This document shows positions 1-5,951 of a stretch of 10,374 bases of DNA, in pieces; positions within the stretch are counted from its first letter, which is position 1, and each line of letters starts with the position of its first letter. Made by a program: the position numbers and the translations under genes. The stretch is taken from NCBI GenBank assembly GCA_947573015.1, contig CANPDS010000063.1, forward strand, positions 1 through 10,374. Reading direction: 5' to 3'. The DNA is from an uncultured Muribaculum sp. GTDB taxonomy: Bacteria; Bacteroidota; Bacteroidia; Bacteroidales; Muribaculaceae. The notes under the pieces were generated by a model, which was given only the letters and a program-made list of their open reading frames with translations, had not been told where the DNA came from and searched no databases.

Positions 1-42
1 GCTTGTTTCATATTAGATGTAGGGTTAATTTATTGTCAAAAT

Positions 43-387
43 TCATTTGGAGGAGATATACTCTTTGATGGAGAATGCTTTCGGACGCGTCATGGTCTCG
101 GTCCATGTATTGCCGAAGCCATCCTTGACAGTGATCGTGAGGGTGGAAGTGGCATCGGGAGCCTTGACCTTGAAGAAGTGGACGAAATACTCCGTGAGGA
201 AGCTTGGCACGCTGGTAAGATTGGCCTTGTTTAAACGCTTCATGGTAAGCGCGGCCACATGCAGCGGATCATACGCGCCTACCTGTGTCACTGAAAGTTC
301 CTGTCCGCTTGGAGTGGTGACAGTAACTGTCCATGTCGGATCCCAGTTCCATACATTGATGAGCACCTCATTGTTGGAATTGGAGGG
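43..387 (-). pseudogene. 3' remnant of the phosphoesterase (MetallophosC domain end) after in-frame TAG
   Basis: This stretch is in the same frame as the upstream phosphoesterase and directly follows its TAG. It reads P-S-N-S-N-N-E, then V-L-I-N-V-W-N-W-D-P, and runs to a TGA at 43-45. The content fits the end of the C-terminal domain of this phosphoesterase family: beta-rich, with KVKAPDATSTLTITVKDGFGN and a final TRPKAFSI segment. A GTG at 364-366 could start a 107-aa ORF, but it falls inside the domain and has no promoter, so separate expression is unlikely. The simplest reading is a Tyr codon (TAT or TAC) changed to TAG, because family members as I recall them have Y-P before this segment. 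A sequencing error or stop-codon readthrough would look the same. Confidence 0.7.
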
Positions 388-2022
388 CTAGGCCTGTATA
401 TATTTATTAAGCTCTTTCGATACAGTGGCAGACGGATTTGTCATTTCGGGAACGTCGGCGGCACTGAACGACACCTGGTTGAGGTCGTATGAGCGGAACT
501 GGGTGCTCTCGCTCAGTCCGGTGCCCTTGTAGAGCCACTTGATGTCAGTGCCGTTGATGTCCCAGATGGCATAACCGCCGGGAGTGCCGTCGGTAGACAG
601 ATGGAGTCCGGGAGTGAGATAGCCCGACCACCACCATGAGGCGCATATGGCTGCCACATTGTGCTCCATGATGTCGCGTCCACCGGTTACAGATGCCGAT
701 GAGGGAACATTATAATTCATATGTGTATGGCCGGTGACGAAGTGCACTTTGTAGCCGTCGAGGAGGTTGAGCAGACGGTCGGTGCTGGGGGTATCATGAT
801 CATACTTGTAGCCACCTGTTTCTGTCGGACGGAAGAATGGGGCATGCGCCGTGATGATAAGCGGAGTCGACTTGCTCACGTATGACAGATCTTTGTCAAG
901 CCATGCGAGCTGCTCGTCGGAAAGGTTTTTCTTGTAGTTGCGGCTCTTTGTTCCGTCGTATTCGTCGCAGTCGATGTCGTCAAGCACCACATAGTGGATC
1001 TTACCTATATTAAATGAGTAGTAGGTGGGCGATATGCTGGTGCGGTATTGAAGCGAGGCGTCGAAATCGTTGAATGCCTTGTAGTCGTAGTCATGGTTGC
1101 CCATGGTGTGGAATATCTGGATACCCTTCACCTGCTCGTTGATGGTCTTTACGTAGTCGGTAAGCTCATACTTGTTGTCGTACCAATAGGTATCCCAAGT
1201 CATGTCGCCGAGTGTGATGGCATACATCTTCTCGCCTGCATGGTTGGTGCGGTAGTTGTTGAAGTCTGCGGTAAATTCCTTGAACTGATTGGCATCGTTG
1301 GTGCGGGCAGCAAGGTGCATGTCGCCGAGGAAGAACACCTTATACTTGTCCTGCCCATCGACCTTTGTCAACTTGAAGTCGGAGCGCTCGACAGTGGTAG
1401 CCGACAGTGAAGTGTGACGGTACATGACCGGGAGCACACCATCAGCCTCAGCCTCATAGCCCGAAGGTACGGAGATGAACACATAGCCGAGCTCCTTTTT
1501 CGACTTGATGTTGTACACACCATTCTCATCGGTAGTGACAACCTCGACACCATCGGAGACAACGACACCCTTCACTCCACCTTCCGAAGTGGACACAAGA
1601 CCATAGATCGTAGCGTCGGCATCAGGTTCGATAATGCTCTCCACTATGGATATTGACAGCGCTCCGAGGGGCAAACGGCGGTCGCCTTGCTTGACATAGG
1701 CATGATAGGAGCCGCCGGTGACTTTTTCATTGAATTTTACAGTGAATGTGTCGTCGGTAACGCCGACAATAGGGGAAAGATAGAGCACTCCATTCGAAGC
1801 CTCAAGCATAAAGTAGTCGGAAGTAGTGGGTACTACGGCATTCTTGACTGTAAAGGTGTATTCGCCCCCGGCAAGAATGTCGATTTTCGCAGGTATAGAA
1901 AATGCAACAGACGGAGAACTGCTGTACGTGGCAATGTCATCGTCAGATGAGCAATTCGCAGCCATGAGAGGTAATAATACAGACACAGCGGTCCATATCA
2001 GATACTTCTTGATAGTATTCAT
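388..2022 (-). CDS. Calcineurin-like metallophosphoesterase lipoprotein, truncated by in-frame TAG
   Basis: Predicted exported metal-dependent phosphoesterase of 544 aa; substrate unknown. Residues 1-23 form a lipoprotein signal peptide (basic start, hydrophobic core, MAANC with Cys24), followed by S-S-D-D-D, which resembles the Bacteroidota surface-export signal. Residues about 30-130 look like an Ig-type beta domain. Residues about 137-219 resemble the Metallophos_N beta domain (VYGLV-like start, TTDENGVYNI). The catalytic domain has all the expected metal motifs: GDMH (233-236), GDMTWD (272-277), GNHD (308-311), AHAP (392-395) and GHTH (431-434). The C-terminal MetallophosC-type domain starts near 455 but is cut by TAG at 388-390. 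The same frame continues for another 114 codons, so the full-length form would be about 659 aa. The catalytic core is complete, so the shortened protein might retain activity. The ATG start gives a well-formed signal peptide. The gene stands alone and diverges from dapB. Confidence 0.87.
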   Translation of the reverse strand: MNTIKKYLIWTAVSVLLPLMAANCSSDDDIATYSSSPSVAFSIPAKIDILAGGEYTFTVKNAVVPTTSDYFMLEASNGVLYLSPIVGVTDDTFTVKFNEKVTGGSYHAYVKQGDRRLPLGALSISIVESIIEPDADATIYGLVSTSEGGVKGVVVSDGVEVVTTDENGVYNIKSKKELGYVFISVPSGYEAEADGVLPVMYRHTSLSATTVERSDFKLTKVDGQDKYKVFFLGDMHLAARTNDANQFKEFTADFNNYRTNHAGEKMYAITLGDMTWDTYWYDNKYELTDYVKTINEQVKGIQIFHTMGNHDYDYKAFNDFDASLQYRTSISPTYYSFNIGKIHYVVLDDIDCDEYDGTKSRNYKKNLSDEQLAWLDKDLSYVSKSTPLIITAHAPFFRPTETGGYKYDHDTPSTDRLLNLLDGYKVHFVTGHTHMNYNVPSSASVTGGRDIMEHNVAAICASWWWSGYLTPGLHLSTDGTPGGYAIWDINGTDIKWLYKGTGLSESTQFRSYDLNQVSFSAADVPEMTNPSATVSKELNKYIQA

Positions 2023-2044
2023 ATTTTAAGGTTAATTTAAGTTA

Positions 2045-2058
2045 ATTCTAATTAGAAT
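2045..2058. repeat. Perfect 14-bp palindrome in the phosphoesterase leader
   Basis: ATTCTAATTAGAAT is identical on both strands. It sits 23-36 bp upstream of the phosphoesterase ATG, beside GTTAATT repeats at 2031-2037 and 2041-2047. It could be a homodimeric regulator site or a short RNA hairpin, but the region is AT-rich and chance is possible. Confidence 0.5.
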
Positions 2059-2170
2059 CATTTATATTATCTCATGAAGTGTAAGCTATTGACATGGTAA
2101 TATATATATCATTTCATTCCAATGCCCCACTTTTTAAGGTTCTTTCGGTTAGTTTTTTCATCAGAATACA

Positions 2171-2178
2171 CAAAGTTA
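2171..2178 (-). promoter_or_regulatory. Probable -7 element of the phosphoesterase gene
   Basis: On the minus strand this reads TAACTTTG, an exact match to the Bacteroidota TAnnTTTG element. I find no TTTG at the usual distance upstream, so the -33 box is weak or absent. Transcription would begin near 2165, giving a leader of about 140 nt that contains the 14-bp palindrome. Confidence 0.45.
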
Positions 2179-2329
2179 AATCTTATTAACACAAATTCCT
2201 AATGTTTCGTATCGAAATTTTTGGTTAACAAAGGTTAATACAAAATTTAACGTATTAATTTCATTCCGTAAGCATCCATAGGTCTACATTATCCGGAATT
2301 GAATTGCTTGTCAACACCATACATACGCA

Positions 2330-2361
2330 TTTGCAAATACTATGTTTTTTTCCTATTTTTG
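2330..2361 (+). promoter_or_regulatory. dapB promoter (Bacteroidota sigma-ABfr type)
   Basis: TTTG at 2330-2333, a 20-nt spacer, and TATTTTTG at 2354-2361 match the -33/-7 consensus. Transcription would start near 2367, inside the apparent N-terminal extension of the ORF. This supports the ATG at 2392 as the dapB start. Confidence 0.75.
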
Positions 2362-2391
2362 TACGTTTGTCTTACAAATAGTTCAATAAAA

Positions 2392-3150
2392 ATGAAGATC
2401 GCACTCATAGGGTACGGCAAAATGGGCCGTGCCATAGAAAAAATAGCGCTCAGCCGCGGACATTCGATCGTGTGCCGTATCGATGCCGACAATCAGGACG
2501 ATTTTGACTCCGAGGCGTTTGCCGATGCCGACGTGGCCATTGAGTTCACAACCCCGATGACTGCTGTCGACAACTATCGCCGCGCTTTCGCCAAAGGTGT
2601 GCCCGTGGTTTCAGGCACAACAGGATGGACTGCCGACATGCCGGCGATAAAAGAGCTGTGCGACAACGGGGAAGGTACACTTTTCTGGACATCAAACTTC
2701 TCACTGGGAGTCAACATATTCTTTGCCCTCAACAAATATCTGGCCTCGATAATGGGTGGGTTCCCCCAATATACCCCCTCAATGGAGGAGATACACCACA
2801 TCCATAAGCTCGACCATCCGAGCGGCACGGCAATAACCCTCGCCAACGGCATATCGGAAGCCGACCCAGCCATAACCGGCTGGACCGAAGACTCCTCCGA
2901 AGCAAACGCCAACCACATGCTCATAGCCCACAAACGCGAAGGAGAGGTGCCCGGCACCCATATAATACGCTGGGACAGCACCGTTGACACCATCACTATC
3001 GAACATCGCGCCCATTCCCGTGAAGGATTCGCCCTCGGAGCGGTAATCGCCGCCGAATGGACCGCCGGACGACGCGGATGGCTGACAATGGACGAGCTGA
3101 TGCATTCTCTTGTAGCCCGCCCGGAACTTCTCGACTTAAGTAAGTCTTGA
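2392..3150 (+). CDS. dapB: 4-hydroxy-tetrahydrodipicolinate reductase
   Basis: Cytoplasmic enzyme of lysine and diaminopimelate synthesis. It reduces the dihydrodipicolinate-type intermediate to tetrahydrodipicolinate with NAD(P)H. The 252-aa length is usual for the family, at the short end. The N-terminal Rossmann motif is MKIALIGYGKMGRAI (GYGKMG 7-12). Also present are SGTTGW (74-79), SNFSLGVN (101-108) and the catalytic signature EEIHHIHK-DHPSGTA, with His135, His136 and Lys139 and the substrate loop 141-147. I chose ATG 2392 because the Rossmann strand begins right there and the promoter lies just upstream; the in-frame ATG at 2299 would add 31 non-conserved residues and lies upstream of the promoter. 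lepB follows after 53 bp on the same strand. A small hairpin (GACTTA-AG-TAAGTC, 3133-3146) overlaps the last codons but has no T tract, so readthrough into lepB is likely. Confidence 0.96.
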   Translation: MKIALIGYGKMGRAIEKIALSRGHSIVCRIDADNQDDFDSEAFADADVAIEFTTPMTAVDNYRRAFAKGVPVVSGTTGWTADMPAIKELCDNGEGTLFWTSNFSLGVNIFFALNKYLASIMGGFPQYTPSMEEIHHIHKLDHPSGTAITLANGISEADPAITGWTEDSSEANANHMLIAHKREGEVPGTHIIRWDSTVDTITIEHRAHSREGFALGAVIAAEWTAGRRGWLTMDELMHSLVARPELLDLSKS

Positions 3151-3203
3151 AATAAGTTTAATTCGATACTGTCGCGACTTACTTTACAAAATAAACAACC
3201 ATA

Positions 3204-4664
3204 ATGGCTGACAACAAAACGAAACGCCCTTTCAGTGAAGAACTGAAAGAACGCATACGGGCCACCCGCCCTACAAGATGGATAAGATTCATCATCGTAT
3301 CGCTCATATTCATAGCCTGGGTAGCATGGCTCGGCAGCTGGTGGGTGCTCATATTCCTGCTGCTCCTTTTCGATATCTATATCACAGGCTTCATTCCATT
3401 CACATGGTGGAAAAACAGCAAGTCGTCCGTAGTACGTGCCGTGATGAGCTGGGTCGATGCAATAGTATATGCACTTATACTGGTATACTTCATTTTCACT
3501 TTCGTAGGGCAGAACTACGCCATACCATCATCTTCTCTGGAGAAGACGCTTCTCGTCGGCGACTATCTGTGGGTCAACAAGATGGCATACGGCCCACGTG
3601 TGCCCATGACTCCGGTACACTTCCCACTGGTACAGAACCGGATGCCGATCATCGACACAAAGAGCTACACTGAGTGGCCGAAATGGGAATACCGCAGACT
3701 GAAAGGTCTTGGCAACGTGGAGCGCGGCGACATCGTCGTGTTCAACTTCCCAAAAGGCGACACTGTCACCACAAAATTCATGGAGTCGGCGCAGACATAC
3801 TACGATCTTGTACAGCAATATGGCCGCAACGCCGTCAACACCAACAAGGAGGTGTTTGGCGACGTGATATATGTGCCCGTCGACCGGCGCCAGAACTATG
3901 TGAAGCGTGCTATCGGCCTGCCGGGCGAACGGCTTAAGATCGTGAACGACACAATATATATCAATGGAGAGCCGCTCGAATTTCCAGAGAACGTACAGTT
4001 CAACTATCTGTATCAATTCCGCAACGGCGGCTTGACAGAACGCGACTGGGAAGAGCTTGGCGTAAGCGCCGAGGACCGCTACACAATGGAACTCAGCCCT
4101 GCCGACATGAGCGCCGTGGAACTCAACGGATTCTACATAGCTCCCGACGGACGCGTGCCACCCATTTATGTGTCGCCCCTCACCGCAGCCATGGTCGAGA
4201 AGCTGAAAGCAAATCCCGATCTGGCATGCATCATCAAAGCTCCGTCATATCCCATACGCCTGTTCCCTGAAACAGTTGACCACGGTTGGACCGTAGGAAA
4301 CTATGGCGAGGTGTGGATACCGAAGAAAGGATCCTCCATAAAACTCAACGCATCCACATGGCCTATATACGAACGCGTGATACGCAACTACGAGGGTCAT
4401 TCCGATGCCTACATACGCGATGGCGTGGTGTACATCGACGGCAAACCTGCCGAGACCTACACATTCGCCATGGACTACTACTTCATGATGGGCGACAACC
4501 GCGACAACTCCTCCGACTCCCGATTCTGGGGATTCGTGCCCGAGGACCACATCGTAGGCAAGCCCTGGAGGGTGCTCATATCTTTCGACAAGGACAAGAG
4601 CCTTTTCAACGGCAAGATCCGTTGGAACCGCATATTCCGCACAGCTAATCCAGACAAGCAGTGA
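3204..4664 (+). CDS. lepB: Signal peptidase I (S26 family), long form
   Basis: Inner-membrane serine protease that removes signal peptides from exported proteins. At 486 aa it is far longer than the E. coli enzyme (324 aa). Hydrophobic segments lie at about 26-43, 45-65 and 84-104, and the catalytic domain follows outside the membrane. The Ser box reads I-P-S-S-S-L-E-K-T-L with nucleophile Ser111; the usual Met and Pro are Leu112 and Lys114. The general base Lys234 lies in YVKRAIGLPGE. The last box is GDNRDNSSDSR (430-440), followed by FWGFVPEDHIVGK. Extra sequence lies between Ser111 and Lys234 (123 residues; 55 in E. coli) and between Lys234 and GDNRDN (about 195). The gene follows dapB and overlaps wbqC by 4 bp, which indicates one operon. 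All catalytic residues are present. Confidence 0.95.
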   Translation: MADNKTKRPFSEELKERIRATRPTRWIRFIIVSLIFIAWVAWLGSWWVLIFLLLLFDIYITGFIPFTWWKNSKSSVVRAVMSWVDAIVYALILVYFIFTFVGQNYAIPSSSLEKTLLVGDYLWVNKMAYGPRVPMTPVHFPLVQNRMPIIDTKSYTEWPKWEYRRLKGLGNVERGDIVVFNFPKGDTVTTKFMESAQTYYDLVQQYGRNAVNTNKEVFGDVIYVPVDRRQNYVKRAIGLPGERLKIVNDTIYINGEPLEFPENVQFNYLYQFRNGGLTERDWEELGVSAEDRYTMELSPADMSAVELNGFYIAPDGRVPPIYVSPLTAAMVEKLKANPDLACIIKAPSYPIRLFPETVDHGWTVGNYGEVWIPKKGSSIKLNASTWPIYERVIRNYEGHSDAYIRDGVVYIDGKPAETYTFAMDYYFMMGDNRDNSSDSRFWGFVPEDHIVGKPWRVLISFDKDKSLFNGKIRWNRIFRTANPDKQ

Positions 4665-5296
4665 GCGAAAATCCCCTTATTGTAAATCCTTCCGCTACCG
4701 CAATCGTGTCGCCGACATATTGCGGTAGCGTCGCGCTATATGCCGCAATGGTGAGCTATGACCATGTGATTATCGATGCGTCAGGCCGCTACAACAAGCG
4801 CGAGAAGACGCTGCACCGGTGTGAGATAGAAGGCCCAAACGGGGTGCAACGACTCACTGTGCCCCTACAGAAACCTCAGGAATGGCACTCGACACGCATT
4901 GCCGATGTAAAAGTGAGCACACATGGCGACTGGTGGCATGTACATTGGGGCGCACTTGAGGCTGCATACGGGCGCACTCCATTCTTTGAGTATTATGCCG
5001 ACGATCTGCATCCTTGGTTTGCAGGCACTACCGAGCGCCTTGTCGACCTTGACATGGGTATACACAAATTCTGCCTCAACGCACTCGGGATAGATCCCAA
5101 CACCCACATACTCGCAGAGAGCGCTACGGATATCCCATCCGATGCCCTGCCAATTCATCCCCAACAGGTCGATATACCATACTATCAGCTATGGGCCGAC
5201 AGATTCGGATTCACCACAGGCCTTTCTATTCTCGACCTGATATTCAACCTCGGCCCCGAATCCGCAATCTACCTACAGTCGGTATCACATTCATAA
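4661..5296 (+). CDS. WbqC-like family protein
   Basis: A 211-aa protein that fits the WbqC-like family. Members are linked to O-antigen or glycan synthesis clusters, but the biochemical role is not firmly known. The C-terminal family signature is clear: Y-Q-L-W-A-D-R-F-G-F, then LSILDLIFNLGPES (about 175-201). The N-terminal part has PTYCGSVALYAAM and a N-K-R-E segment at 45-48. There is no signal peptide or membrane segment, so it is probably cytoplasmic. The start is GTG at 4661, which overlaps the lepB TGA by 4 bp, so translation is probably coupled to lepB. This dapB-lepB-wbqC order is one I recall from other Bacteroidales, where wbqC is a housekeeping neighbour rather than part of an O-antigen locus. 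Confidence 0.88.
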   Translation: MSENPLIVNPSATAIVSPTYCGSVALYAAMVSYDHVIIDASGRYNKREKTLHRCEIEGPNGVQRLTVPLQKPQEWHSTRIADVKVSTHGDWWHVHWGALEAAYGRTPFFEYYADDLHPWFAGTTERLVDLDMGIHKFCLNALGIDPNTHILAESATDIPSDALPIHPQQVDIPYYQLWADRFGFTTGLSILDLIFNLGPESAIYLQSVSHS

Positions 5297-5323
5297 CCAT
5301 ATTTTTCTCAAAAAATATTTGGT
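5296..5323 (+). terminator. AT-rich hairpin after wbqC (possible terminator)
   Basis: ACCA-TATTTTT (5296-5306) can pair with AAAAAATATTTGGT (5310-5323) around a short loop, with a two-base bulge, giving about 11 bp. It directly follows the wbqC stop. It is AT-rich with only two G-C pairs and no separate U tract, so termination strength is doubtful. Its right arm contains the TTTG of the next promoter. Confidence 0.35.
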
Positions 5324-5349
5324 CGTTACAACCATACATTGTATCTTTG
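5318..5349 (+). promoter_or_regulatory. Promoter of the 5394 hypothetical gene
   Basis: TTTG at 5318-5321, a 20-nt spacer, and TATCTTTG at 5342-5349 match the Bacteroidota consensus with the same geometry as the dapB promoter. Transcription should start near 5355. That is too close to the ATG at 5361 for a normal leader and favours the in-frame ATG at 5394. Confidence 0.7.
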
Positions 5350-5393
5350 CAGTGTAAACCATGACTTATATCTCGTTAAACAATCTTTTTATT

Positions 5394-5951
5394 ATGAAAA
5401 CACCAAGATACAAATTTGACCTCGAATGGGAGAAAGCCATTGACTACATGGCATGGTTTGACATAAACACACAGTATGTCAAAGATCTGATACGCAAGTA
5501 TATCGAGACCGGATACGATCCCACCGATGAATTTATCCAGCTCCCGGTGATGGGCGTCTGGATGCTGATCAAAGCGCAGATCGACCAGCGCAAAGCCCGC
5601 AATGAACGTGCCCGCCAACGACGTCGCCAACGCCGTGAGGAGAAAGAAAGACTACGCCTTGAAATGATGGAGAACGGACATGATGGCATCACACAATCCG
5701 ACGGTGATATGCCCGTCACTTCCACAGCCGACCGCACCTACTTGGCCGCAGAAGCGTCAGAAGATGCCGCGCCACCTGTGGAAGAGGTAGCTTCAGTCCC
5801 CGATGAAGCTGCCTTTGCAGGCGCACTGCCAAAGGCAGCTCCCATCACCTGCGGGTCCATACCCGCACTTTTTGGCATGCCGGAGGGGTACACCGTCTCG
5901 GTAGAGAATGCACATCCGGGATCGCCCGATGTGTTAGGCGGCACCATATAG
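5394..5951 (+). CDS. Hypothetical protein with basic helical region; 3' third antisense to mscS
   Basis: I do not recognise this protein. From ATG 5394 it has 185 aa; an in-frame ATG at 5361 would add 11 residues but lies almost on the predicted transcription start. Residues 1-60 look like a compact helical domain rich in aromatics (YKFDLEWEKAIDYMAWFD; FIQLPVMGVWMLIKAQI). Residues about 62-92 are a highly charged Arg/Glu/Gln-rich helix, possibly nucleic-acid binding or coiled coil. From about 115 to the end the protein is low-complexity, rich in Ala, Pro and Glu, and is encoded opposite the last 70 or so codons of mscS. It has no signal peptide. Its own promoter supports expression of the N-terminal part; the true C-terminus is uncertain because this frame may stay open only as a mirror of mscS. 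Confidence 0.68.
   Translation: MKTPRYKFDLEWEKAIDYMAWFDINTQYVKDLIRKYIETGYDPTDEFIQLPVMGVWMLIKAQIDQRKARNERARQRRRQRREEKERLRLEMMENGHDGITQSDGDMPVTSTADRTYLAAEASEDAAPPVEEVASVPDEAAFAGALPKAAPITCGSIPALFGMPEGYTVSVENAHPGSPDVLGGTI

Larger units (their letters stand above)
2023..2391. other. Gene-free divergent spacer (369 bp) between phosphoesterase and dapB
   Basis: An AT-rich spacer with no credible ORF. It holds the dapB promoter on the plus strand, a probable phosphoesterase -7 element on the minus strand, a perfect 14-bp palindrome (2045-2058), two GTTAATT copies 10 bp apart (2031-2047) and a small inverted repeat TTTCG-TAT-CGAAA (2205-2217). The in-frame extension of dapB back to 2299 falls here and is judged non-coding. 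I see no RNA gene or recognisable riboswitch. Confidence 0.7.

Noticed and set aside
1..8. GCTTGTTT at the window start also occurs near 10130, suggesting repeated element ends.
   Set aside because: An 8-base match in AT-rich DNA is expected by chance, and no transposase or terminal inverted repeats are visible.
2299..2391. N-terminal extension of dapB from ATG 2299 (31 extra residues with a hydrophobic stretch, like a signal peptide).
   Set aside because: The segment lies upstream of and across a consensus promoter (2330-2361), its codons are AT-rich unlike the gene body, and DapB is a cytoplasmic enzyme whose Rossmann strand begins at Met 2392.
3133..3146. Hairpin GACTTA-AG-TAAGTC at the dapB 3' end as a terminator.
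   Set aside because: Six-base AT-rich stem inside the coding end and no T tract; lepB follows closely with no clear promoter, so cotranscription is more likely.
3528..4016. Long minus-strand frame opposite lepB (162 codons).
   Set aside because: Shadow of the GC-rich lepB reading frame; lepB shows all catalytic motifs and this frame shows none.
5444..5737. Open frame on the minus strand directly after the mscS TAG, which looks like a second amber-interrupted gene.
   Set aside because: It is the antisense mirror of the charged region of the 5394 gene; the Arg/Ser/Trp-rich translation has no domain character, and mscS is already longer than its family core.
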